Shown piece after piece: positions 8,962 through 16,718 of a DNA stretch of 64,000 nucleotides. The DNA is taken from NCBI GenBank assembly GCA_002387205.1, contig DGLA01000018.1:11213-75212 (forward strand). The letters are read 5' to 3'. The notes beneath the pieces were generated by a model that was given only the letters and a program-made list of their open reading frames with translations, did not search any database and had not been told where the DNA came from. Numbering within the stretch: the stretch's first letter is position 1; the number at the start of each line of letters is the position of its first letter. The translations under genes were made by a program, and so were the position numbers. Origin of the DNA: Stutzerimonas stutzeri (lineage in GTDB: Bacteria; Pseudomonadota; Gammaproteobacteria; Pseudomonadales; Pseudomonadaceae).

Positions 8962-9825
8962 ATGGCAGGCGCAAAAGAGATTCGCAGCAAGATTGCGAGC
9001 ATCAAAAGCACGCAGAAGATCACCAGCGCCATGGAAAAGGTGGCGGTCAGCAAGATGCGCAAGGCACAGATGCGCATGGCTGCCAGCCGTCCCTATGCGG
9101 AGCGGATCCAGCAGGTAATCGGTCATCTGGCCAATACCAACCCGGAATACCGTCATCCGTTCATGGTCGAGCGTCCGGTCAAGCGTGTCGGTTATATCGT
9201 CGTGTCGTCCGATCGTGGCTTGTGCGGTGGCTTGAACACCAACCTGTTCAAGGCATTGATCAAGAACATGAAGGAATGGCATGACAGCAAGGTCGAGGCC
9301 GACCTCTGTGTGATCGGCAACAAGGGTGCGAGCTTCTTCCGCAGCTTTGGCGGCAATGTGGTCGCGGCAGTCAACGGGCTTGGCGAAGAGCCGTCGATCA
9401 ATGATCTGATCGGCAGCGTCAAGGTCATGCTGGATGCCTTCGATCAGGGCCGTCTGGACCGTCTCTACCTAGTGTCGAACAAGTTCATCAACACCATGAC
9501 GCAGAAGCCGACCGTAGCGCAGCTGCTGCCGTTGGCCGCAAGTGACGATCAGACCGCGCCGAAAGGTCAGTGGGATTACCTGTACGAACCCGACGCTCGC
9601 CTGTTGCTCGATGCGTTGCTGGTTCGCTATGTCGAGTCCCAGGTCTACCAGGCGGTGGTCGAGAACGGAGCAGCCGAACAGGCCGCCCGGATGATCGCCA
9701 TGAAGAACGCAACCGACAATGCCGGTGAGCTGATCAGCGACCTGCAACTGGTCTACAACAAGGCCCGTCAGGCTGCGATCACGCAGGAAATTTCGGAAAT
9801 CGTCGGCGGCGCTGCCGCGGTTTAA
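8962..9825 (+). CDS. atpG: ATP synthase F1 subunit gamma
   Basis: Central rotor shaft. The 287-residue product has the typical N-terminal coiled coil starting AGAKEIRSKIASIKSTQKIT, the SSDRGLCGGLN segment near residue 80, and the C-terminal signature ATDNAGELISDLQLVYNKAR. Spacing to atpD is 30 bp. Confidence 0.96.
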   Translation: MAGAKEIRSKIASIKSTQKITSAMEKVAVSKMRKAQMRMAASRPYAERIQQVIGHLANTNPEYRHPFMVERPVKRVGYIVVSSDRGLCGGLNTNLFKALIKNMKEWHDSKVEADLCVIGNKGASFFRSFGGNVVAAVNGLGEEPSINDLIGSVKVMLDAFDQGRLDRLYLVSNKFINTMTQKPTVAQLLPLAASDDQTAPKGQWDYLYEPDARLLLDALLVRYVESQVYQAVVENGAAEQAARMIAMKNATDNAGELISDLQLVYNKARQAAITQEISEIVGGAAAV

Positions 9826-9855
9826 GAACGGTTCAAATATTCAGAGGAACCAAAC

Positions 9856-11232
9856 ATGAGTAGCGGACGTATCGTTCAAATCATCGGCGCCGTTATCGAC
9901 GTGGAGTTTCCGCGCGATCTGGTACCGAACATCTATGACGCGCTGAAGGTCACCGGCGCTGAAACTACCCTGGAAGTCCAGCAGCAGCTGGGCGACGGCA
10001 TCGTCCGTACCATCGCCATGGGTTCGACCGAAGGCCTCAAGCGTGGCCTGGACGTCAGCAACACAGGCGCGGCCATCTCCGTACCGGTGGGCACAGCCAC
10101 ACTGGGCCGGATCATGGACGTTCTGGGCAACCCCATCGACGAAGCCGGTCCCATCGGCGAAGAAGAGCGCTGGGGCATCCATCGCGCGGCGCCGAGCTAT
10201 GCCGAACAGGCTGGCGGCAACGAGCTGCTGGAAACCGGCATCAAGGTTATCGACCTGGTCTGCCCATTCGCCAAAGGCGGTAAGGTCGGTCTGTTCGGTG
10301 GTGCCGGTGTGGGCAAGACCGTAAACATGATGGAACTGATCCGTAACATCGCGATGGAGCACAGCGGTTACTCCGTGTTCGCCGGTGTGGGTGAGCGTAC
10401 TCGTGAAGGTAACGACTTCTATCACGAGATGAAGGACTCCAACGTTCTGGACAAGGTCGCCCTGGTCTACGGCCAGATGAACGAGCCTCCAGGAAACCGC
10501 CTGCGCGTCGCACTGACTGGCCTGACCATGGCCGAGAAGTTCCGCGACGAGGGCAAGGACGTTCTGCTGTTCGTCGACAACATCTACCGCTACACCCTGG
10601 CCGGTACCGAAGTGTCCGCGCTGCTGGGTCGTATGCCGTCCGCGGTGGGCTATCAGCCGACTCTGGCCGAGGAAATGGGCGTTCTGCAGGAGCGCATCAC
10701 CTCCACCAAGAGCGGTTCGATCACCTCCGTTCAGGCCGTATACGTCCCTGCGGACGACTTGACTGACCCGTCGCCTGCGACCACTTTCGCCCACCTGGAC
10801 GCTACCGTGGTTCTGTCGCGTGACATCGCCTCCCTGGGTATCTACCCGGCGGTCGATCCGCTCGATTCCACGTCGCGTCAGCTGGATGCGAACGTGATTG
10901 GCCAGGAGCACTACGACACCGCTCGCGGCGTCCAGTATGTGCTGCAGCGTTACAAGGAACTGAAGGACATCATTGCGATTCTCGGTATGGATGAACTGTC
11001 CGAAGCCGACAAGCAGCTGGTATCCCGTGCTCGTAAGATCCAGCGCTTCCTGTCCCAGCCGTTCTTCGTGGCCGAAGTCTTCACCGGTTCGCCAGGCAAG
11101 TACGTTTCGCTGAAAGAAACCATCCGTGGCTTCGCCGGCATTCTCAACGGTGACTACGATCACCTGCCGGAGCAGGCGTTCTACATGGTTGGCGGCATCG
11201 ACGAAGCCATCGAGAAAGCCAAGAAACTGTAA
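9856..11232 (+). CDS. atpD: ATP synthase F1 subunit beta
   Basis: Catalytic subunit of F1. The 458-residue protein carries the P-loop GGAGVGKTV (about residues 149-157), GERTREGNDFYHEM with the catalytic glutamate region, and the C-terminal DELSEADKQLVSRARKIQRF. It is among the most conserved proteins in the window. A hairpin follows the stop (11234-11256). Confidence 0.97.
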   Translation: MSSGRIVQIIGAVIDVEFPRDLVPNIYDALKVTGAETTLEVQQQLGDGIVRTIAMGSTEGLKRGLDVSNTGAAISVPVGTATLGRIMDVLGNPIDEAGPIGEEERWGIHRAAPSYAEQAGGNELLETGIKVIDLVCPFAKGGKVGLFGGAGVGKTVNMMELIRNIAMEHSGYSVFAGVGERTREGNDFYHEMKDSNVLDKVALVYGQMNEPPGNRLRVALTGLTMAEKFRDEGKDVLLFVDNIYRYTLAGTEVSALLGRMPSAVGYQPTLAEEMGVLQERITSTKSGSITSVQAVYVPADDLTDPSPATTFAHLDATVVLSRDIASLGIYPAVDPLDSTSRQLDANVIGQEHYDTARGVQYVLQRYKELKDIIAILGMDELSEADKQLVSRARKIQRFLSQPFFVAEVFTGSPGKYVSLKETIRGFAGILNGDYDHLPEQAFYMVGGIDEAIEKAKKL

Positions 11233-11233
11233 C

Positions 11234-11256
11234 TGGCGCGCCCGCTTGCGGGCGCC
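11234..11256 (+). terminator. Hairpin between atpD and atpC
   Basis: The core stem GCCCGC/GCGGGC (11240-11245 with 11248-11253) has a TT turn and flanking GGC/GCC pairs. There is no U-tract. It probably tunes atpC relative to atpD. Confidence 0.4.
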
Positions 11257-11312
11257 AATAAGCCCGGCTTGCGGCGATAGCCAAAGGTCGGGCTGATTAC
11301 CGAGGCATAAGT

Positions 11313-11741
11313 ATGGCTATGACAGTCCACTGTGACATCGTCAGTGCGGAAGAAGAGCTGTTCTCGGGGCTGGTAGAGATGGTTATCGCTCACGGTCACC
11401 TGGGTGACCTGGGCATTCTGCCGGGCCACGCTCCTTTGCTGACTGATCTCAAGCCCGGTCCGGTGCGTGTGATCAAGCAAGGTGGTGAGGAAGATATCTT
11501 CTACATCTCCGGCGGCTTCATCGAAGTCCAGCCGAACATGGTGAAGGTGCTTGCCGATACGGCTACTCGCGCCAAGGATCTTGACCAAGCTGCCGCTCAG
11601 GCTGCAGTCAAGGCGGCCGAGAAAGCGCTTCATGAAAAGGGTGCGGATTTCGACTACGGTTCGGCATCTGCCCGTCTGGCCGAGGCTGCAGCCCAGCTGC
11701 GGACCATCGAGCAGCTGCGCAAGAAGTACGGGCGCGGCTGA
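11313..11741 (+). CDS. atpC: ATP synthase F1 subunit epsilon
   Basis: Regulatory and coupling subunit at the base of the rotor. The 142-residue product has the N-terminal beta-sandwich with GDLGILPGHAPLLTDLKPGP and the two-helix C-terminal domain ending LRTIEQLRKKYGRG. A second in-frame ATG at 11319 is possible; the first (MAMTVHC) best fits Pseudomonas homologues. It is the last gene of the operon, closed by the terminator at 11767-11793. Confidence 0.95.
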   Translation: MAMTVHCDIVSAEEELFSGLVEMVIAHGHLGDLGILPGHAPLLTDLKPGPVRVIKQGGEEDIFYISGGFIEVQPNMVKVLADTATRAKDLDQAAAQAAVKAAEKALHEKGADFDYGSASARLAEAAAQLRTIEQLRKKYGRG

Positions 11742-11766
11742 CCGGCTTGCTTCATCGCACGCGAGT

Positions 11767-11793
11767 AAAAGGGTAGCCTTGGCTACCCTTTTT
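11767..11793 (+). terminator. Rho-independent terminator of the atp operon
   Basis: AAAAGGGTAGCC, a TT turn, then GGCTACCCTTTTT: a 12-base-pair stem including the A/T flanks, followed by a T-rich tail. It lies 26 bp after atpC and is the clearest terminator in this block. Confidence 0.9.
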
Positions 11794-11855
11794 CTTTTTT
11801 GCAGATTTCTTGAATCTCCGTGTCGACCCCTTGGGTCAGAGGACCAGACTCAATC

Positions 11856-13220
11856 ATGTCTCTTGATATCGTCATTCTCGCTGCCGGGCGGGGCACGCGC
11901 ATGCGCTCCGCGCTGCCCAAGGTGCTTCATCCGGTGGCAGGCAAGTCCATGCTCGAACATGTCATCGATACCGCGCGTGCACTTAAGCCAACAGCCATCC
12001 ACGTGGTGATCGGTCATGGTGCCGAGCTGGTCCGCGAGCGTTTGGCAGCAGATGACGTCAATTTTGTGGTTCAGGCCGAGCAACTGGGTACCGGCCATGC
12101 ATTGGCGCAGGCCTTGCCGGCCCTGACGGCTGAGCGAGTGCTCATTCTCTACGGAGATGTACCGCTGATCGAGGCGAACACCCTGCAGCGACTGCTCGAG
12201 CAGGTTGGCCCCACGCAGCTGGCGTTGCTGACGGTAGAACTCGCCGATCCAACCGGCTACGGGCGCATCCTGCGCGACGGGAGCGGTGTGGTTCAGGCCA
12301 TCATCGAGCACAAGGATGCGTCAGCCGAGCAGCGACTCATCGCAGAAGGCAATACCGGCATTCTGGCAGTACCTGGTGCGCGGATCGGCGATTGGCTGGG
12401 CAGGCTGTCGAACAGCAATGCCCAGGGCGAGTATTACCTGACCGATGTGATCGCCATGGCCGTGGCCGACGGTCTGAAGGTCGCGACCGAGCAACCGCTG
12501 CATGCCATGGAGGTGCAGGGCGCCAACGATAGAATCCAGCTGGCTGAACTGGAGCGGCACTTTCAACAGCGGGCTGCTCGTCGGTTGATGGCCCAGGGCG
12601 TGACGCTGCGTGACCCTGCGCGTTTCGACTTGCGCGGTGACGTCACCGTTGGTCGTGATGTGCTGATCGACGTGAACGTCATCCTCGAAGGCACCGTGGT
12701 CATCGAGGATGACGTCGAGATCGGCCCGAACTGCGTAATTCGCAATAGCACGCTGCGCCGCGGTGCGGTGGTCAAGGCCAACTGCCATCTGGACGGCGCC
12801 GAGCTGGGTGAGGGCGCCGATTGCGGGCCGTTTGCTCGTCTGCGCCCTGGTGCGGTCCTGGGCGACAAGGCCCATGTCGGTAATTTCGTGGAAGTAAAGA
12901 ACGCACGGCTGGGGGTTGCCGCCAAGGCAGGCCACCTGTCTTATCTGGGCGACGCAGACATTGGCGCAAGAACCAATATCGGTGCCGGCACCATCACCTG
13001 TAACTACGACGGCGCCAACAAGTCCCGAACCGTGATGGGTGAAGACGTGTTCATTGGCTCCAACAGTTCATTGGTAGCGCCGGTCACTCTGGGGGATGGT
13101 GCTACCACGGGTGCCGGCTCGACCATCACCCGCGACGTGCCTGCACACACGCTGGCGCTCGGTCGTGCTCGCCAGACCGAGATCGATGGTTGGCAGAGGC
13201 CGGTGAAAAAGGAGTCGTAA
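11856..13220 (+). CDS. glmU: Bifunctional GlcNAc-1-P uridyltransferase / GlcN-1-P acetyltransferase GlmU
   Basis: Makes UDP-GlcNAc for peptidoglycan and LPS in two steps. The N-terminal pyrophosphorylase domain starts with LAAGRGTRM (residues 8-16); the C-terminal half is a left-handed beta-helix of hexapeptide repeats with LSYLGDADIG and GAGTITCNYDGANK (acetyl-CoA site). The start at 11856 gives 454 residues, the usual Pseudomonas length; an upstream ATG at 11820 would add 12 unconserved residues. Two blocks of heptamer repeats lie directly after the stop. Confidence 0.96.
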   Translation: MSLDIVILAAGRGTRMRSALPKVLHPVAGKSMLEHVIDTARALKPTAIHVVIGHGAELVRERLAADDVNFVVQAEQLGTGHALAQALPALTAERVLILYGDVPLIEANTLQRLLEQVGPTQLALLTVELADPTGYGRILRDGSGVVQAIIEHKDASAEQRLIAEGNTGILAVPGARIGDWLGRLSNSNAQGEYYLTDVIAMAVADGLKVATEQPLHAMEVQGANDRIQLAELERHFQQRAARRLMAQGVTLRDPARFDLRGDVTVGRDVLIDVNVILEGTVVIEDDVEIGPNCVIRNSTLRRGAVVKANCHLDGAELGEGADCGPFARLRPGAVLGDKAHVGNFVEVKNARLGVAAKAGHLSYLGDADIGARTNIGAGTITCNYDGANKSRTVMGEDVFIGSNSSLVAPVTLGDGATTGAGSTITRDVPAHTLALGRARQTEIDGWQRPVKKES

Positions 13221-13350
13221 GCCTGAAGCCTGAAGCCTGAAGCCTGAAGCCTGAAGAAAAGCTTGGCGGCTACTGACACGCCGCCCAAACTCTTCCAGCT
13301 TCCAGCTTCCAGCTTCCAGCTTCCAGCTTCCAGCTTCCAGCTTCCAGCTT
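13221..13350. repeat. Two oppositely oriented heptamer tandem-repeat blocks with a central hairpin
   Basis: Five perfect copies of GCCTGAA (13221-13255) begin immediately after the glmU stop. Eight perfect copies of CTTCCAG plus a partial one occupy 13292-13350. The reverse complement of the second unit, in register GCTGGAA, differs from the first at two positions, so the blocks form a long imperfect inverted repeat. Between them GGCGGC (13265-13270) pairs with GCCGCC (13280-13285). The whole could fold into one large hairpin and act as the glmU terminator. Copy number is likely to vary between strains. Confidence 0.85.
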
Positions 13351-13410
13351 GCGCACTCTGGCTGCTTATGTTTTGATTCGATCCACTAAATTTCGAATCG
13401 AAATATATCG

Positions 13411-14184
13411 ATGTCAAAGCGCAACACACCACAACGCCGTCATGCGGTCCTTGCGCTGCTCGCCGAGCAGGGCGAGGTCAGTGTCGACGATCTGGCCCGG
13501 CGCTTCGAAACATCGGAGGTCACGATTCGCAAGGATCTGGCCGCGCTGGAAAAGAACGGGCTGCTCCTGCGTCGCTACGGCGGCGCGGTGTGCCTGCCTC
13601 AGGAATTCATCGCAGACACGGTACAAACGGTATCTCCCGCAAAACAGGCCATCGCACGGGCGGCGGTCGGCTGCATCCGTGAGCACGCCCGTATCATCAT
13701 CGACAGCGGCACCACCACCGCCGCGATGATCCCCCAGCTGGGCCACAAGCATGGCCTGCTCGTCATGACCAATTCGCTGAGTGTGGCCAATGCGCTGCGT
13801 GATCTGGAGCACGAGCCGACGCTGCTGATGACGGGCGGCACCTGGGATCCTCACTCGGAATCCTTCCAGGGTCAGGTCGCGGAGCAGGTACTGCGTTCCT
13901 ATGACTTCGATCAGCTCTTCATCGGGGCCGACGGCATCGACCTACAGCGCGGGACGACGACCTTCAACGAATTGCTCGGGCTGTCACGGGTCATGGCTGA
14001 TGTGGCTCGGGAGGTCATCGTGCTTGCGGAGTCGGACAAGATCGGCCGCCGCATACCCAACCTGGAACTGCCCTGGGCCAGCATCCATACCCTTATCACG
14101 GACGAGCGTCTCAGCCCCGAGGCCCGTTCAAGCATCCAGGCCCGTGGCATCAAGCTGATCTGCGCGGCCATCGAATCCTTTTAG
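13411..14184 (+). CDS. glmR: DeoR-family transcriptional regulator next to glmS (GlmR-like)
   Basis: A 257-residue DeoR-type repressor: N-terminal winged HTH (about residues 6-58, VSVDDLARRFETSEVTIRKDL with the family's R-K-DL ending and RRYGGAV) and a C-terminal phosphosugar-sensing domain with IIIDSGTTTAAM and GADGI. In Pseudomonas the regulator at this place, between glmU and glmS, is called GlmR; control of glmS is inferred from position. It is 11 bp upstream of glmS. Confidence 0.85.
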   Translation: MSKRNTPQRRHAVLALLAEQGEVSVDDLARRFETSEVTIRKDLAALEKNGLLLRRYGGAVCLPQEFIADTVQTVSPAKQAIARAAVGCIREHARIIIDSGTTTAAMIPQLGHKHGLLVMTNSLSVANALRDLEHEPTLLMTGGTWDPHSESFQGQVAEQVLRSYDFDQLFIGADGIDLQRGTTTFNELLGLSRVMADVAREVIVLAESDKIGRRIPNLELPWASIHTLITDERLSPEARSSIQARGIKLICAAIESF

Positions 14185-14195
14185 GAGAACTGACC

Positions 14196-16046
14196 ATGTG
14201 TGGCATTGTTGGCGCCGTCGCCGAACGCAACATCACCCCGATTCTGCTCGAAGGCCTCAAGCGTCTCGAATACCGCGGCTATGACAGCGCTGGTGTCGCC
14301 GTGCTGGATGCCGACGGCATGCTGAATCGCCTGCGACGCTCCGGCAAGGTCGCCGAGCTGGAGCAGGCGCAACAGCAGCAAGCCTTGACCGGACGTCTCG
14401 GCATCGCCCACACCCGTTGGGCGACTCATGGTGCACCCTGCGAACGTAACGCCCATCCACATTTTTCCGGCAATGATCTGGCAGTGGTCCACAACGGCAT
14501 CATCGAGAACCACGAAGCGTTGCGCCACAAGCTCAAGGACATGGGCTATGTGTTCAAGTCCGACACCGATACGGAAGTCATCGTCCACCTGCTGCACCAC
14601 AAGCTGAATGAATCCGGCGATCTCACCGTTGCGCTGAAATCAGCGGTCAAGGAACTTCATGGTGCCTACGGCCTTGCCGTGGTCAGTGCCAGCCAGCCGG
14701 ATCGTCTGCTGGCTGCGCGCAGCGGCAGTCCGTTGGTGATCGGGCTGGGCATGGGGGAGAACTTCCTCGCCTCGGACCAGCTGGCGTTGCGTCAGGTCAC
14801 CGACCGCTTCATGTACCTGGAAGAAGGCGATATCGCCGAGATCCGCCGCGACAGCGTGCAGATCTGGAATGTCGACGGTGAAGCGGTACAGCGTGAAAGC
14901 GTGCAGTACCACGAAGGCGCCGAAGCTGCGGACAAGGGCGAGTACCGCCACTTCATGCTCAAGGAGATCCATGAGCAGCCCAAGGTCGTGCAACGTACCC
15001 TGGAAGGTCGGCTCGGTGATCATCAGGTTCTGGTCCAGGCGTTTGGCCCGCAGGCAGCCGAGCTGTTCGCCAAGGTGCGCAACGTGCAGATCGTCGCCTG
15101 TGGCACCAGTTACCACGCGGGCATGGTCGCCCGTTACTGGCTGGAGGAGCTGGCTGGCATCCCGTGCCAGGTTGAGGTTGCCAGCGAGTTCCGTTACCGC
15201 AAGGTGGTGGTGCAGCCCGACACCCTGTTCGTGACCATTTCCCAGTCCGGCGAAACCGCTGATTCCCTCGCCGCGCTGCGCAACGCCAAATCACGCAGCG
15301 AGGGGGAAGGTCGTTACCTGGCCAGTCTGGCTATCTGCAACGTCGGAATCAGCTCGCTGGTGCGCGAGTCCGACCTTACCTTGCTGACCCAGGCGGGGCC
15401 GGAGATCGGTGTGGCCTCGACCAAGGCCTTTACGACCCAACTGGTCGGTCTGCTACTGCTGACTCTGTCGCTGGGCCAGGTGTGCGGCACGCTGGCTCCT
15501 GCATTGGAAGCTGAGCTGGTGGACGAACTGCGCCGCCTGCCGACGCGTCTGGGCGAGGCACTGGCGATGGATAGCACGGTGGAAAAGATTTCCGAACACT
15601 TTGCCGAGAAGCACCACACCCTGTTTCTCGGACGTGGCGCGCAATATCCGGTGGCGATGGAGGGCGCACTCAAGCTCAAGGAAATTTCCTACATCCATGC
15701 CGAGGCCTATCCTGCCGGTGAGCTCAAGCACGGCCCGCTGGCGCTGGTCGACGCCGACATGCCGGTGGTCACGGTGGCGCCGAACAACGAGCTACTGGAA
15801 AAGCTCAAGTCCAACCTGCAGGAAGTGCGGGCTCGCGGCGGCGAGTTGATCGTCTTTGCCGACCGGGAGGCCGGTATCGAAAACGGTGAGGGCACCTTTA
15901 TCGTCAGCATGCCGCATATCCACGATGTACTCGCGCCGATCCTCTACACGGTCCCCTTGCAGCTACTGTCCTATTACGTCGCCGTGCTGCGTGGCACCGA
16001 CGTAGACCAGCCGCGCAACCTGGCGAAGTCGGTTACCGTGGAGTAA
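14196..16046 (+). CDS. glmS: Glutamine-fructose-6-phosphate aminotransferase (isomerizing)
   Basis: First step of hexosamine synthesis: glutamine + fructose-6-P to glucosamine-6-P. The 616-residue protein starts MCGIVG, with the nucleophilic Cys2 of the N-terminal amidotransferase domain (TRWATHG, NGIIENH), followed by two SIS sugar-isomerase domains (CGTSYHAG; SQSGETADSLAAL; GRGAQYPVAMEGALKLKEIS) and the C-terminal DQPRNLAKSVTVE. No glmS ribozyme is expected in this lineage and none is seen. The AGGAG start signal is close to glmR's stop, so the pair is likely co-transcribed. Confidence 0.96.
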   Translation: MCGIVGAVAERNITPILLEGLKRLEYRGYDSAGVAVLDADGMLNRLRRSGKVAELEQAQQQQALTGRLGIAHTRWATHGAPCERNAHPHFSGNDLAVVHNGIIENHEALRHKLKDMGYVFKSDTDTEVIVHLLHHKLNESGDLTVALKSAVKELHGAYGLAVVSASQPDRLLAARSGSPLVIGLGMGENFLASDQLALRQVTDRFMYLEEGDIAEIRRDSVQIWNVDGEAVQRESVQYHEGAEAADKGEYRHFMLKEIHEQPKVVQRTLEGRLGDHQVLVQAFGPQAAELFAKVRNVQIVACGTSYHAGMVARYWLEELAGIPCQVEVASEFRYRKVVVQPDTLFVTISQSGETADSLAALRNAKSRSEGEGRYLASLAICNVGISSLVRESDLTLLTQAGPEIGVASTKAFTTQLVGLLLLTLSLGQVCGTLAPALEAELVDELRRLPTRLGEALAMDSTVEKISEHFAEKHHTLFLGRGAQYPVAMEGALKLKEISYIHAEAYPAGELKHGPLALVDADMPVVTVAPNNELLEKLKSNLQEVRARGGELIVFADREAGIENGEGTFIVSMPHIHDVLAPILYTVPLQLLSYYVAVLRGTDVDQPRNLAKSVTVE

Positions 16047-16127
16047 CCGCTACCCAGCTATGGGAGAAGAAGAGGAAAAGGTAGTGTGGAACGATAGAAG
16101 AATCGCTAGCTGAACGAAGCTGTCGCA

Positions 16128-16161
16128 GCAGCAAGGGGAGACGGCGTGCTCCCCATGCTGC
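16128..16161. terminator. Strong hairpin between convergent glmS and heme oxygenase genes
   Basis: GCAGCA-A-GGGGAG pairs with CTCCCC-A-TGCTGC around an eight-base loop: 12 pairs with one A/A mismatch. It lies between convergent genes but lacks a T tract on either side, so bidirectional termination is plausible but not shown. Confidence 0.5.
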
Positions 16162-16175
16162 GGAAAAGCGGCGGA

Positions 16176-16718
16176 TCAGGGGCGGTGTGCTTGTGCCGCT
16201 GCGAGAAATCGTTCGAAGGTGTCATTGGCGCCGGCCAGCATTTGCGACCAGTCGGCGACAGCCTCCTGCTGTTCGAGTCGTTCCAGAAAGCTCGGCCAAA
16301 GGGGAGTGGTGCTGCGATGGCTCAGATAACGTAGTGGCGCGTAAGGGTTGGCGTCCGCTACGCGGCGGGCCAGCACCCGACCGCCGAGCCGCGATCCTTC
16401 GATCACATAGGCGACGCCCCAGCATGCACTTGGAGAGAGTGGCGCCAGGATGGGCGGAGCCACCGGCGCCAAAGCGCCGATCTCGGCAAGATCCTCAAGC
16501 AGGGCTTGACGTCTGCTTCGTTGCGGCCAGTCTTCAAGCATCGCTTCGATACCGGACTGTTCCAGTGCAATCTCGAGTGGAAGCAGCACCTCGGCGTGGG
16601 CCAGAAGAAAGGCGCGATAGCCGTCTGGCTGCCCCAGTTGAAAAGCCGAAAAGGCGGTGTCGACCCGTGCGTGCTGAGGCGCAGTAGTGGCGCGTAAATG
16701 GCTGCGCAAGGTCGTCAT
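16176..16718 (-). CDS. bphO: Heme oxygenase of the bacteriophytochrome cluster (BphO-like)
   Basis: Opens heme to biliverdin, the chromophore of bacteriophytochromes. The 180-residue product has the single-domain helical heme-oxygenase layout with a proximal histidine candidate His16 (TTAPQHARVD) and the distal glycine-rich region near GSRLGGRVLARR. Its start overlaps the kinase stop (TGATG), so it is the last gene of a four-gene minus-strand unit: phytochrome, CheY-like regulator, hybrid kinase, heme oxygenase. In many Pseudomonas bphO lies directly upstream of bphP; here it is distal. The function rests on family features and context. Confidence 0.8.
   Translation of the reverse strand: MTTLRSHLRATTAPQHARVDTAFSAFQLGQPDGYRAFLLAHAEVLLPLEIALEQSGIEAMLEDWPQRSRRQALLEDLAEIGALAPVAPPILAPLSPSACWGVAYVIEGSRLGGRVLARRVADANPYAPLRYLSHRSTTPLWPSFLERLEQQEAVADWSQMLAGANDTFERFLAAAQAHRP

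Noticed and set aside
7823..11163. Long reading frames antisense to atpA and atpD
   Set aside because: They mirror the codon periodicity of highly GC-rich ATP synthase genes, have low-complexity His/Gly/Val-rich products and no start signals.
13292..13350. Tandem repeat block considered as CRISPR
   Set aside because: Units are seven bases with no spacers; no cas genes are present.
14185..14195. glmS ribozyme
   Set aside because: The glmR-glmS gap is 11 bp, too short for the ribozyme, which is mainly found in Gram-positive bacteria.
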